The notes: generated from the sequence alone by a model not told the origin. Shown: positions 51,590 through 61,713, counted from the stretch's first letter. The stretch: 64,000 nt of DNA from Megascapheus bottae (GCA_024803745.1 JANJXV010000039.1:11073501-11137500); one strand, 5' to 3'. A program made the numbers and translations.

Positions 51590-51900
51590 CTGTTCCTGCC
51601 CCTATGTGCCACAGCTGTGCTGGGCAGAGGTCATGCAAATAGAAAAGCCTGGAATTGCCAAGAGATTCCAGAATAAACAGTGTATTTCTAGAGGAGACAG
51701 CTTCCCAGCCTGTCCACCTAGCTGGTGTTCTTGTGGACAGTCAATAAATATGGCTTCAGTAGTCAGATGATATTTAATTAACATTAAACTCTTTTATTTC
51801 ATGTAAGTTAGAGCCTTGGCTGAGACACTTCATTTGGAAAGTAACCTGGCACTCAAGATTAAAATGAAATATTAGCATGTCAACGTGGACTTCATGAAGG
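51590..51900. promoter_or_regulatory. Candidate conserved noncoding element
   Basis: Contains GGTCATGCAAATAG (octamer ATGCAAAT near 51634), TCAATAAATATGGC and GATATTTAATTAACATTAAAC near 51770. No transposon or ORF. Inferred only. Confidence 0.4.
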
Positions 51901-52094
51901 CTCGCGCTCCCTCCAGCCCTCGACCCGTGGGAGCCACCAGGAACAGAACAGAGCAGAAAGAGCTGCCTCTCAGTTTTCTCAGCAGAAGGGATTTAACATC
52001 TGGGCTTCCCAAGGTAGGGGACCAGATTTCTTACATGGAATAGGGTCATGGACTTGAGAAAGAACGAAATGAAAGGAACAAAGCAAAACAAAAT

Positions 52095-52320
52095 CCCAAA
52101 CTAAACCCGAATGCCTATCATCCCAGATACTCAGGAGGCTGAGATCTGAGGATTGTGCATTGAAATCAACCCAGTCGGCGAAGTCCATAAGACTGTCATC
52201 TACAATTAAACAGTATAAAGCCAGATGTGAAGCTGGGACTCAAGTGGTAGAGCACCAGGATTGAGTAATGAAATGAAGAGACAGTGCCCAGGTCCTGAAT
52301 TCAATTCCTAGGATCAGCAC
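52095..52320 (+). mobile_element. 7SL/B1-like + Geo dimeric SINE
   Basis: Full-length copy ending GAATTCAATTCCTAGG, followed by short CA. Confidence 0.83.
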
Positions 52321-52374
52321 ACACACACAAAAATCAATAGGTACATGGATGATAGGTTCATTTACATGCACAAA

Positions 52375-52503
52375 AATATAGATGGTAGATAGAGAACACA
52401 TATGTAATATGTAGACATTTGCTGATGTATAAGTAGGTGACAGATTAGATGACACACAGTTGAAACATCAATCATAAGTATAGGGAGAGGTAACAGATGA
52501 CAG

Positions 52504-52563
<60 letters not shown>

Positions 52564-52840
52564 GACTGATAAATACAGAACTAATAGGAGATAAACAACT
52601 AGATAGATAGACAGAAAGACAGATAAGCCAACAGAGAAACAGGCAAATAGATAAGCAGTTAGACACATAAACATAGGTAGGCAGACCAACAGACAGATAG
52701 GTAGACAGACATATAGTTAGATGAACAAATAGATAAATGGATAGATGATGGTTAGAGATATATGACAGGCAGATAAAGGTGGACAGATGATAAACAGACA
52801 CACAGAGAGAAGGTAGACAGATAGATAAACAGAGAGACAG
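52375..52840. repeat. (GATA)n array, pure core with long degenerate flank
   Basis: About 14 perfect GATA units at 52505-52562 surrounded by GATA/GACA/GGTA variants. SIYLSIYL minus-strand frames are repeat translations. Confidence 0.93.
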
Positions 52841-52844
52841 ACTC

Positions 52845-52995
52845 GGTGATTGTTTGCTAGGCCAGCAGCTCGCATAGCTGCTCGGGACTCTGGCTGGTAC
52901 AGAAGGACAGGATTCCCAGCCTCAAGAATCTTTCAGTGTAGGTATGGTGAAAATGCCAAGGGATAGTGCCCAGGTCCTGGGTTCAAGTTCAAGTC
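52845..52995 (+). mobile_element. Highly diverged SINE
   Basis: CAGCTCGCATAGCTGCTCGG at the head and GGGTTCAAGTTCAAGTCC at the tail are SINE-like. The end feeds a CA array. Confidence 0.5.
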
Positions 52996-52996
52996 C

Positions 52997-52997
<1 letters not shown>

Positions 52998-53028
<31 letters not shown>
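52998..53028. repeat. (CA)n microsatellite
   Basis: About 15 units at a SINE-like 3' end. Confidence 0.95.
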
Positions 53029-53031
<3 letters not shown>

Positions 53032-53419
53032 GTACGTCCACCTTAAAAATATCAAGTACATGAGTGGGTGGTTCTCTAGGGAAACTCAGAAAGGAGAGAG
53101 GGGGGTAGGCTGGATGGGCTGGCCCAGGGCTGAGGAGCTATTCCCCAGCAGGCTCGACTGCATCTCTGCACCTTGTTCTTATCTGGGCTGGCAGAGGTGG
53201 TATGCGCTTAGGGATCCCCTGTGCCTTTCAAGAAGTACCAAGCATGCGTTGACCCCCTCTCTGTGCAGGCAGCTCTCTTCCACCAAGGCTGGATAGGAAG
53301 AGGAGTGGGGCGGGGTGGGGGGTGGGGGAGAGGAAGGAAACCACAGGGAAGAGTCAAGAGATGGACTGGGCAGAAAGATCCAGACTTTTCTAGAATAGCC
53401 CAGGGATCCCTCCCCTTAT
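53029..53419. other. Unassigned GC-rich sequence
   Basis: G-rich patch at 53305-53335. No exon recognised. Confidence 0.45.
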
Positions 53420-53829
53420 GAAGGAGAGAGAGGAGGGAGAGGGATGGGTAAAAGACAAATGAGGGAGAGTGGAAGGAGAAGAGAGAAAAAAGGAAAAGAG
53501 AGAGACTATGTGGGGGTAAGGAAGAGAGAGAGAGATAAGGAGGAGGAGGAGGAGGGAGAGGAAGAAGAGGAGGAGGAGAAAGGAGAGGAGAGCAAGAGGG
53601 GAGAGATAAAGGAAGGAGGGAAGGAGAGAAGAGAATGAGACTAGAAAGGAAGGGGAAGGAAGAGGAGAGGAGGAAAAAGGGAAGGAAGGTAGGGAGGAGA
53701 GAAGATGAAGAAGGAGAGAGGGGAGTGAAGGAAGCAGAGAAGAACAGAAAAAGACAGAGAGGGCAGAGGAAGAGAGGATGGAAGAGTGATAGAGATAGAG
53801 GGACAGGGAGGAATTGAAGGAGGGAGGGT

Positions 53830-53898
<69 letters not shown>
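53420..53898. repeat. 480-bp purine-rich tract ending in (GA)n
   Basis: The + strand is almost free of pyrimidines (GGAGGA, AAGGAA, GAGAGA), with about 30 pure GA units at 53834-53898. KEEEEEEGEEEE frames are low complexity, not protein genes. Confidence 0.95.
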
Positions 53899-53899
<1 letters not shown>

Positions 53900-54230
53900 C
53901 TGATTATTTAAAGATGCAATGCTGGCACAAATCCTTATCAGGAAGAAAAATTTTAAAATGCATGAACTCTATTTATACCCTGAATAAACAAGATAATTGC
54001 GTGTTCCTTTCATAAACTGTGCCTTGATTTCAGATGGCCAGTGACCAGGCCGGGGGTTGGATTTCATTGAAGCAAATTGAGAAGCCAGGGGTCCTGAACC
54101 CTGTGACCAGGGGTGTGTACTCTTTCAACATGCTGGCCCATCATCACTCGCAGGGGCACAGAGCTCAGTAAAACAAGGCAACGTCTCACTCTTGCAATTG
54201 ACACGTAAGCGGAAGTGATGGCTCTTTCGA
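53900..54230. promoter_or_regulatory. Candidate conserved noncoding element
   Basis: AAGATGCAATGCTGGCAC, TAAACAAGATAATTGCGTG and TTTCAGATGGCCAGTGACC in a transposon-free block just after a purine tract. Inferred only. Confidence 0.35.
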
Positions 54231-54439
54231 TTGTTCCATTGTTTGTTTGTTTGGTTGGGGTTTTTTGGCCTGCCCTGGACTCTGGCATTCATTGCCCCCG
54301 GGGACGAAAGCAAAGAGTATCTTCTATTGTCCATGTGTGGGGAGAAAAGAATGTACAGGAGTCCTGGCAACAAAAAGTGTGCTTTGTGTTTTCTAAAGGG
54401 CAAGAATCGCTTTATTCTCATTATTTAGGAAGGCAAGTG

Positions 54440-54640
54440 GGCTGGGTACAAGTGGCTCAAGTAGCTGTCATCGCAGCTACTCAGGAGGCTGAGATTGGAA
54501 AATCCTAGTTGGAAGCCAACCCACGCAGGAAAGTCCAGATGACTCTTATCTCTCATGAACCCCTGAAAAAGCCAAAAGGAGAACTATGGCTCAAGTGATA
54601 GAGCCCAAACCAGCCCTGAGTGAAAAGCTCAACGGTTCAA
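54440..54640 (+). mobile_element. 7SL/B1-like + Geo dimeric SINE
   Basis: Diverged full-length copy whose 3' end leads into a TCTG array. Confidence 0.83.
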
Positions 54641-54657
54641 GGGTCTCTCTGTCTCTG

Positions 54658-54688
<31 letters not shown>

Positions 54689-54729
54689 GTGTCTCTGCCT
54701 GTCTCTCTGTCTGTCTCTCTCTCTCTGTG

Positions 54730-54781
<52 letters not shown>

Positions 54782-54801
54782 TCTCTCTCTCCCTCTCTGT
54801 G
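54641..54801. repeat. (TCTG)n/(TC)n array
   Basis: Compound pyrimidine-rich repeat from a SINE tail. Both strands stay open over 100 codons by composition. Confidence 0.96.
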
Positions 54802-54859
54802 TTGTCTTCCCACTTCCCACATTCGGGATCTCTCTCGGAAATAAGTTCACTTTTGGCAG

Positions 54860-55040
54860 CACAGAGGTTTGAACTCGGCATCTCGCACTTGCTCGGCAGG
54901 CGCCCTATCACTTGAACAACACTTCCCGCTCCTTTGTTTGGAGGGAGCATCTCACTTTATGCTCACACGGGCGCAGGCTGGGATCCTTCCTACTTGTGCA
55001 CTCAGCCCTTGCACTACGAACCTGGGATTACAGATAAACA
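54860..55040 (-). mobile_element. Old SINE-like element, antisense
   Basis: TTTGAACTCGGCATCTCG, GCCCTATCACTTGAACAAC and GGGATTACAGATAAACACC keep the order of an antisense tRNA-like unit plus a B1-like unit. It belongs to neither of the two young families. Confidence 0.5.
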
Positions 55041-55221
55041 CCTCTGTGCCCAACCACTGGTTGATATGGACACTCACGGATTCGTTTCGTCTAGGGCTAG
55101 CCCAAACTACGTTGTTACACTTCTTTAAATGAATAATGAGCAAGGACCGAGCATCAGGTAAGCCACAATTACTAGAATCGGTTATCGGTTAACAATTTAG
55201 TCTCTTATTTTTACAACTGAT

Positions 55222-55278
<57 letters not shown>
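55222..55278. repeat. (GT)n microsatellite
   Basis: About 28 units at the tail of an antisense SINE. Confidence 0.97.
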
Positions 55279-55279
<1 letters not shown>

Positions 55280-55485
55280 AGTCCTGGGAACAAACTCAAT
55301 GCCTGAGTTCTTACTTGACTTTTCCTCTCAAGGTTGATGATCTACCACTTGAGCCACATCTCCACTTCCAGCTTTTTATGGTTCACTGGAAATAACAGTC
55401 TCAGGGACTTTCCTGCCCAGGCTGGCTTTGAACTGTGATCTTCATATCTCAGCCCAGGATTATAGGTGTGAACCACCCATGCGTG
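55279..55485 (-). mobile_element. 7SL-Geo SINE, antisense
   Basis: CAGTCCTGGGAACAAACTC to GGATTATAGGTGTGAACC. Confidence 0.85.
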
Positions 55486-55779
55486 GCTAAGTTACACATT
55501 TTGAGGGAAAGAGCACTTTTCTGCCCATGCTTTGGGAAATCCCCTTATTTTTTGTATCCAGCAGACAAACCCCGTCCTCTACACGGATCTTCGTCCCATG
55601 TGCAATGTAGAAAAGGAACAGGCTGTATGCACTCGCCTTTGCCTCCCTTCCATCCCACCCTTTATTTCAATCAGCATGACTCAAAACCAAACCAACACTC
55701 TTCAAAACAGATGGCAAGACAGAAGCATCCAAAGAGATCATGGTGAGAAGAATCTTACAACCCCAGCCACCACAAGATC
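55486..55779. other. Unassigned sequence
   Basis: Plus-strand frames of 103 and 120 codons overlap (55435-55894) and continue into an L1 fragment; no gene. Confidence 0.45.
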
Positions 55780-56062
55780 CTGCCAATATCCGGTTCCAGG
55801 GCAAACATTCCAAGGAATGTCACAGACACTGGAGACCCCCACATATCCATTAAGTCACAACAGTCAAGTCAATGGATCGCTGATGAATGGATGAAGAGAA
55901 TGGGGTGCTACTTATTCATAAAGGGAGTATTATTCAGCCATAAAGAATGAAATTACTCCATTTACAGGAAAATGGATAGAACTCGAAATCATCAGGTTAA
56001 GGGAAATAAGCCAGATCGCAAAAATTCCATAGCATATGACTCCTCTCATACACAGAACCTAG
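55780..56062 (+). mobile_element. LINE-1 ORF2 C-terminal fragment
   Basis: GATGAATGGATGAAGAGAATGG near 55882, TATTATTCAGCCATAAAG near 55927 and GGGAAATAAGCCAGATCGC near 55999 match the L1 ORF2 3' order. Out of frame and followed by GATA repeats. Confidence 0.8.
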
Positions 56063-56066
56063 ACTT

Positions 56067-56078
56067 ATAGATATAGAT

Positions 56079-56124
<46 letters not shown>
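56067..56124. repeat. (GATA)n microsatellite
   Basis: About 14 units after an L1 3' fragment. Confidence 0.95.
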
Positions 56125-56350
56125 GGCCTGGTGCCATAGGCTCATGCCTATAATAGCAACTGCTCAGAAGCTTGAGATCTGGAGAATCATGGCTTAAAAG
56201 TAGCATAGCAGAAAAGTCCTCAGAACTTCATCTTCTAGTATCCTGCAAAAGCCTAGGCTAGAGGCATGGTTCAAACACCATCCAAGCAAGCCATCAAGGA
56301 AGAGGAAGGCCCTGAGTTCAAACACCAGAATAGCAAGGTAAAGACCAAAA
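56125..56350 (+). mobile_element. 7SL-Geo SINE, diverged
   Basis: CCTGGTGCCATAGGCTCATG to GAGTTCAAACACC; the A-box region is partly lost. Confidence 0.75.
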
Positions 56351-56504
56351 AAAGAGGAGTATAAATAAAATGTGGGGGAGTACTCTGGGATGTAAATGAC
56401 AGGAAGAGGGCAGGTGAAAGGAGAGGTAAATTCAGTCAAAGTACTTCACACACATACATGAAAATATAATAATGAAACTTCGTACCAGTAAAACACACTA
56501 ACTA

Positions 56505-56727
56505 GAGCTGGATGCCAGTGGTTCATTCCTGTCATCCTAGCTACTCAGGAATCTGAGATCTGAGGAGGATGGTTCAAAGCCCGCTCAGGCAGAAATGTCT
56601 GAAATGAAAATGGCACTGTAGCTTGAAGCGACAGAGCTTTGACAAACCTTGACCAAAAAAAAGCTCAGGAACAGCGCCCAGGTGCTGAGTTCAAGCCCCA
56701 GGACCAACCCAACAACAAATAAAAAAA
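56505..56727 (+). mobile_element. 7SL/B1-like + Geo dimeric SINE
   Basis: Full-length, with a shortened junction between monomers. Confidence 0.83.
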
Positions 56728-56734
56728 TAGAGAC

Positions 56735-57085
56735 CGACACAGTGGCTCAAGACTACTAACTACTTGGGAAGCGGCCATGAGGAGATTGTGCTTTGATGCC
56801 AGCCAGGCATGACCAGTTTACAAGGCCCCCATCTGAACTTACTGCTAAGCACGGGAGTGTGCACGTGTTACCATAACCACAAAGGAAATACAACAGCTGG
56901 GTGAAGGACAACCTTGACCTCCTCATCAACGTGGAGAAGGCTCAGGCCAGCCTGGGCATAAAGGGAGACCCGACATTGAAAACAATCATGGTAAAAAGGG
57001 ACCTGAAGGCATGAGTCAAGTGGTAGAGTGCCTACTTTGTAAGTACGAAGCCCTGGGTTCAATTCTCCGAACCAGAAAGAAAGAA
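56735..57085 (+). mobile_element. Old composite SINE (7SL-like and tRNA-like pieces)
   Basis: 7SL-like head at 56738 (CGACACAGTGGCTCAAG), a middle CAGGCCAGCCTGGGC near 56943, and a tRNA-like end at 57010-57075 (CAAGTGGTAGAGTGCC, GGGTTCAATTCTCC). Older than the other SINEs; boundaries approximate. Confidence 0.5.
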
Positions 57086-57600
57086 AATGAGAAAGAAGTA
57101 AAGAGAAAGAGAAAAAGAGGGAAGGGAGGGAGGGAGGGAGGGAAGAGAGAGAAAAAGAGAAAGGAAGGAAGGAAGAGAAAGAAAGAAAAGAGAGAAGGAA
57201 GGGAGGGAGGGGAAGGAAGGAAGGAAGGAAGGAAGGAAGGAAGGAAGGAAGGAAGGAAGGAAGGAAGGAAGGAAGGAGGGAGGGAGGGAGGGAGGGAGGG
57301 AGGGAGGGAGGGAGGGAGGGAGGGAGGGAGGGAAGGAAGGAAGGAAAGAAGGAAAGAGGGAGGGAGGGAGGGAGGGAGGGAGGGAAGGAAGGAAGGAAGG
57401 AAGGAAGGAAGGAAGGAAGGAAGGAAGGAAGGATAGTGGGCCAGGAGGGAGAGGAGACAGGAGGGGAGGGGAGAGGAGGGAGAGGGGAGGAACAAGATGG
57501 AAAGAAGAGAAGGGGAGGGAAAGGAAGAAGGGGAGGGGAAGGGAAAAGAAGAGGGGAGGAAAAAGAAAGCAGGAGAGAGATGGGGGGGGGACAAGATGGA
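57070..57600. repeat. (GGAA)n/(GGGA)n purine-rich array
   Basis: 530 bp of nearly pure purine with alternating GGAA and GGGA blocks, starting at a SINE tail. Open frames up to 263 codons on the minus strand (PPSLPPSLP) are repeat artefacts. Confidence 0.97.
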
Positions 57601-57789
57601 AGGAGACAACACTGCATCTGTGGCCACCCCAGAAAGACCCAGCAAGAGTCCCAGCCCCCCAGTGACTGAGGGAGGGGGTAGTGTGGGGTGCAGTAGGTAG
57701 GCTGGGACCGGATGGTGAGAAGGGTTAAATTTACGTTCTATTATGGCCCCCCCTTTTCTTCCCTGCTTTTTTTTTTCTTTCGGTTTCAT

Positions 57790-58220
57790 CTTCTCAGTAA
57801 AACACATAACTTAAAATGAAATCAAATATTAAAAATGACAGACTATGTAAGTGCCGTGAGTAACTTCAGGTCACGGAGGGAGGGAAACGCGGGCGAGTTG
57901 TCAGCCACTATCTGTCAGAGTGAATTAGGAACAATCAGGAGAGACTGAAGGGGAAGGTGATTGTTATTAAGCGTTGGGGCTGCGAGCGGGGTACCCAGAT
58001 GTGGCCATGCATATAAAGGACAGGAAGCAGCGGTTTAATTCAGGAAGCCCTCGCCAACAGGGCAGCGGAGAGGAGAAAAGTCCTTTGTCGCTAATAAGCT
58101 GCAAGTTACTTGGATAACAGCAGGGTTAGACTCGAGAATCAAACATTTCTCTTCACTCCTGTGTGCCATGAAGAGCAAAGAAATGTAGAGTCTCCGAAGA
58201 AGAAATGCTGGGGGGCAAGC
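57790..58220. promoter_or_regulatory. Candidate conserved noncoding element
   Basis: Complex, SINE-free sequence with GTGCCGTGAGTAACTTCAGG near 57851, TTGTTATTAAGCGTTGGGG near 57961, TATAAAGG near 58012 and GTCGCTAATAAGCTGC near 58087. GC-balanced and unlike its repetitive neighbours. Confidence 0.45.
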
Positions 58221-58284
58221 TGGGAGGAGCTCGGGGCCTTCTCCAGAGGTAGTCCCCGGGGTCAGAGACCCTCCATTGTCCATG

Positions 58285-58640
58285 TCTCCAGATCCATCCA
58301 CCCCTCCATCCTCCATCCCTCCATCTCCATCCGCCATCATCCTCCATCCATCCATTCATCTTCCCTCCTCCATCCTCCACCCCTCTATCCTCCATCTTTC
58401 ACTCTTCTAGCCTCCACCCATCCATCAGTCCATCTTTCATCCTCCACCCCTCACCTCTCCTTTTTTCACCTCTCCATCTTTCACTCCTCCATCTTCCATC
58501 GTTCATCTTCCATCCTCCACTCCATCTTCCTCTTCCAGCCTCCAGCCTCCACTCTTCTATAATCTATCCCTCTAGCATCTAGCCTCCATCCTCTACCCCC
58601 ACCCCATTCTCCATCGCCTCCAGCCCTCCACCCCTCTACC
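58285..58640. repeat. (CATC)n/(CTCCA)n array
   Basis: Degenerate CCATCCTCCATC words; no coding. Confidence 0.92.
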
Positions 58641-58888
58641 TCTCCACCAGGGGAAGGCCAGGCATTTTCTGATCCCACCAGACTCTCATTTTCTGGAAAA
58701 GTCATATGCCTTCACAGACCCGCCCCTCCCCCCGAAAAAAAGCAAGAAAGAAAAGGGGAGAAAAAGAATCGTGGGAATACTTCATTATTTCCAAATGTCA
58801 GATCCTGCCATCCTGGCCCGTGGGGAAGGTAAATTCCCACTGAACAGCTTTCCATGCAGTGACTACCATGGATGCAGCCATGGAAAGA

Positions 58889-58890
58889 AA

Positions 58891-58938
<48 letters not shown>
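58889..58938. repeat. (CA)n microsatellite
   Basis: About 25 units, not at a visible SINE. Confidence 0.97.
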
Positions 58939-58940
<2 letters not shown>

Positions 58941-59065
58941 CAATTTTATATGCAGACAAGGCCTGGTTTCATAAGAAATTACTTATGCAGGCATTCTGCA
59001 ATTATCCTGTGATACTTTCAGGCAACAGTCTGACAGCAGTTGTGCAAACAATAAAGGGATTACAG
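58939..59065. promoter_or_regulatory. Short candidate conserved element
   Basis: AAGAAATTACTTATGCAGGC near 58972, CTGCAATTATCCTG and CAAACAATAAAGGG. Weak evidence. Confidence 0.25.
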
Positions 59066-59200
59066 AAATAAAAACAAATAACATTACACACACAGAAACT
59101 GCATGTTGCACGAGACTGCAACTGAGAGAGAAAGATGGAGAGTGAATGGTGCCATGGATCAACAGGAAGTCATGAGAACAGGGAGGTGATAGCCCTTCCC

Positions 59201-59368
59201 AAGTGCCCAGATGGCCAAAATACCCGAATGGCTCTAAAACCCAAACAGATCAAGTACCCAGTTGGCCCTAGTACCTGGATGGCCCAAATATCTGAACAGC
59301 CCAAGTACATGTATGGACAAAATACCTGAATAGCCAAGGACCAGATGGCACAATACCCAGATGGAACT
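59201..59368. repeat. 16-19 bp minisatellite (about 10 copies)
   Basis: Tandem AAGTACCCAGATGGCCC-type units, period mostly 16-19 bp. The core is shared with the minisatellite at 15.3 kb. Confidence 0.85.
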
Positions 59369-59639
59369 CTCAGTGGTAGGTTCTCTCCCTCTTCCTTCTT
59401 CCTAGTCTCTCTTCTCTGGAACCCCTAACCTCATCCAAGAGGAAGAGGAGGAGGAAAAGGATGGTGGGCCCTTCTCAGGAAGAAGCAGGGGGCCAGAAAT
59501 GGGTGCAAGGTGATCTGAGCTCCAACCTGGACCCTTTAACTGGACACCAGGAGGACAGGAAGGTCTCCTTGTCTTGACACCTTAGCCTGGGACCAACATG
59601 GAACACCCCCCCCCCCGCAAGAGGGTAATTTTGTGGTGT

Positions 59640-59850
59640 TTTCTTACTCCTGGAGTCTGAACTTGGGACATCAAGCTTGTTAAAAAAGCACTCCTACCTA
59701 CGGAGCTATGTCTCCAGCCTACTTGCTTTCGACATTTTTCAGATAGGACATTCACCTCCTCCCTGGCTTGCTTTGCATTGCAATTCTTTTACCTCTTCCT
59801 CCCTCCTGAGTAGCTAGCTGGGTTTACAGGTGCATACCACCATGTCCAGC
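59640..59850 (-). mobile_element. Older B1 + tRNA-like dimeric SINE (antisense)
   Basis: CTGGAGTCTGAACTTGGGAC and GGAGCTATGTCTCCAGCC (tRNA-like), then GTAGCTAGCTGGGTTTACAG and CACCATGTCCAGCC (B1-like). It lacks the Geo monomer. Confidence 0.65.
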
Positions 59851-60224
59851 CAAATAGTCTCATGAAAACTCAAATAGGTTGCCAACAGTCAGGAGGAAGA
59901 AGCGCCTGGATTTCTTTTCCTGCCGGGGACACACAGTGACAGAGGATCGTGGTCTGCCTGGGTCTCCACCCTGGAAATGCACTCAGGTTGAACTTGAACT
60001 TCCCCTGGCAGAGCTGCTTCAGTGCTAATACCCTATTTCCAAAACTCTTAGCATATGTACCCCCAATGTGAAAAATGAAAACACAAGTCTCCTCCACACA
60101 CACACAAATGGGTGCCACCTTTCAGTTGAGAATTCCCCCCCACACCCCCACCAGATCATCTGTGACTACTCAAAGGCTGGCTCATGGAGCTCAGATGATG
60201 AAGGGGCCAGTGCGACTTCTGGTT
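59851..60224. other. Unassigned sequence
   Basis: No repeat recognised; overlapping frames on both strands without domains. Confidence 0.45.
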
Positions 60225-60300
60225 CTGCTCTGCCATGTGAGCCCAGACAAATCCCCTGTCTTCTCTGGGCTTTGATGATAAAAAGTTCTGCTAACCTCTG
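60225..60300 (+). mobile_element. MIR-like fragment
   Basis: CTGCCATGTGAGCCCAGAC, then ATCCCCTGTCTTCTCTGGGC, follows the MIR core order. Old. Confidence 0.5.
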
Positions 60301-60529
60301 GGCTTACACATGATCTATACTTCCAGAAGAAAAAGTCCCACATGACGTTACATCTGTGAAGCCCAAGGGAAAGAAGCCAAAGCAATAATGACCAAGACTC
60401 TGCATTCTTAAACAACTTCTGTATATCAGCATGGCCCGACATAACTCAGTCTCACCTGAAATGAGGGGGAGATGTCTCTGCTACCCTGAAGACCACTGTC
60501 TTCTGTCTCAGGATTCAGCTAGGATTCAG
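60301..60529. other. Unassigned sequence
   Basis: No feature recognised. Confidence 0.5.
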
Positions 60530-60531
60530 CA

Positions 60532-60612
60532 CCCCTGATCAGAGGGAATCAAACCCAGGGCTTCTTGCATGCTAGGCAAGCATGCTACTACTAGGCCACA
60601 CTCCCAACCCAA
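60532..60612 (-). mobile_element. Solitary ID-like (tRNA-derived) monomer
   Basis: The minus strand reads GGGTTGGGAGTGTGGCCTAG and a B-box-like GGGTTTGATTCC, with GCTTGCCTAGCATGC between. No right monomer is attached, so it is ID-like rather than IDL-Geo. Confidence 0.8.
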
Positions 60613-60812
60613 GCTACTAGAATTCTTGCACCTAGGAGACATGCCTGGGAAAGGTAAGTTTCTCCAGATGCCCCAGTTGGTTACAAGCAAGACAAACAGG
60701 AAGGGGTTGGCACACAGCTGAATCATTATATGTGTTTGAGCATGGATTAAGGCCCTGGGCTTGAACCTAAGCATTGCAAAGCAAACAAACATAAACAAAA
60801 CAACCACAACAA

Positions 60813-61226
60813 ACCTGGATGCTGGTTGCTTGAGATTATCATCCTAGCTAGTCAGGAGGCTGAAATAGGAAAATCACCATTCAAAGTCTTATCTCTAGGC
60901 CAGGAGTAAGGCCTAGTGGTAACATACACAAAGCCCTGGGTTCAATTCCCCAGAACCACATACGCAAAAATATCCAGATGTGGCACTGTGACTCAAGTGG
61001 CAGAGTGCTAACCTTGAACAAAAAGTATCCAAGGACAGTGCCCAGGCCCTGAGTTCAAGCCCCAGGACTGGCAAAAACAAAACAAAACAAGAACAACAAA
61101 AGTCTTTCCTCAAAATAAACCAGCAAAAAGCCAGAGGTGGAAATGTGGCTCAAGTAGCAAAGTACCAGCCTTGAGTAGAAAATGCTAAGCAATAATATTA
61201 GGCTTGGAGTTCAAGTCCCACTATTG

Positions 61227-61228
<2 letters not shown>
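60813..61228 (+). mobile_element. 7SL-Geo SINE interrupted by IDL-Geo
   Basis: The left monomer lies at 60813-60897 and the remainder at 61079-61228 (CCAGCAAAAAGCCAGAGG to GAGTTCAAGTCCCACTATTG). The 3' end enters a CA array. Confidence 0.88.
60898..61078 (+). mobile_element. IDL-Geo SINE nested in a 7SL-Geo SINE
   Basis: GGCCAGGAGTAAGGCCTAGTG to GGACTGGCAAAAACAAAAC. A portion of the left monomer around CTTGCCTAGCATGC is deleted. The insertion splits a left monomer; CAAAGTCTT and AAAGTCTT words lie on both sides. Confidence 0.9.
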
Positions 61229-61281
<53 letters not shown>

Positions 61282-61282
61282 A
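61229..61282. repeat. (CA)n microsatellite
   Basis: About 26 units at a SINE 3' end. Confidence 0.97.
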
Positions 61283-61533
61283 CACACCTACCTGTAAAAG
61301 AAATCTAAAAACTTTTAGCCATGGCCTACAAAGCCAGGTCTTCTCTGAGCAATCCTATCATTCCACAGAGCTTACTATGTTCTGGTAGACACTGGCCTAG
61401 TCTCTTATTTTTTTTTTTGCCAGACCTCCACCCACCCAGGTGATTCTTCTATGCCCTTTGGACATGTCCAGAGTCTAATGTCCTCTCCTCAGGAGGACAT
61501 TCCTGGCCACCCAGATATAACTCCCTTTCCCCA
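61283..61533. other. Unassigned sequence
   Basis: No feature recognised apart from a poly-T run at about 61408-61418. Confidence 0.5.
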
Positions 61534-61713
61534 CCCATTTGGCTGCTTATCCATTGGCTATCTTCTTTATACTCCCAGCCCATATTCCTGCTTGTCCATT
61601 GGCTTTCTTCTGTATACTTCCCACCCATATTTGTGCTTATTCACTGCCTATCTTCTTTACAGTCTCTGCACATTTTCCTGCTTGTCCATTGGCTCTCTTC
61701 TGTCCACTTTCCA
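61534..61713. repeat. 45-bp tandem repeat, four copies
   Basis: Units begin at 61534, 61579, 61624 and 61669. Each contains a GCTTRTCCATTGGCTNTCTTC-like segment (third unit diverged). The period is a multiple of three, so a 92-codon plus-strand frame shows a 15-residue repeat (CLSIGFLLYT type). Coding is not otherwise supported. Confidence 0.92.

Noticed and set aside
52505..52562. CRISPR-like regular repeats
   Set aside because: Plain GATA microsatellite without spacers; eukaryotic sequence.
55435..55894. 103- and 120-codon plus-strand frames
   Set aside because: They overlap each other in different frames and run into an L1 ORF2 fragment; no domain.
57016..57807. 263- and 249-codon minus-strand open frames
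   Set aside because: Translation of a purine-rich GGAA/GGGA array (PPSLPPSLP); no start context or domain.
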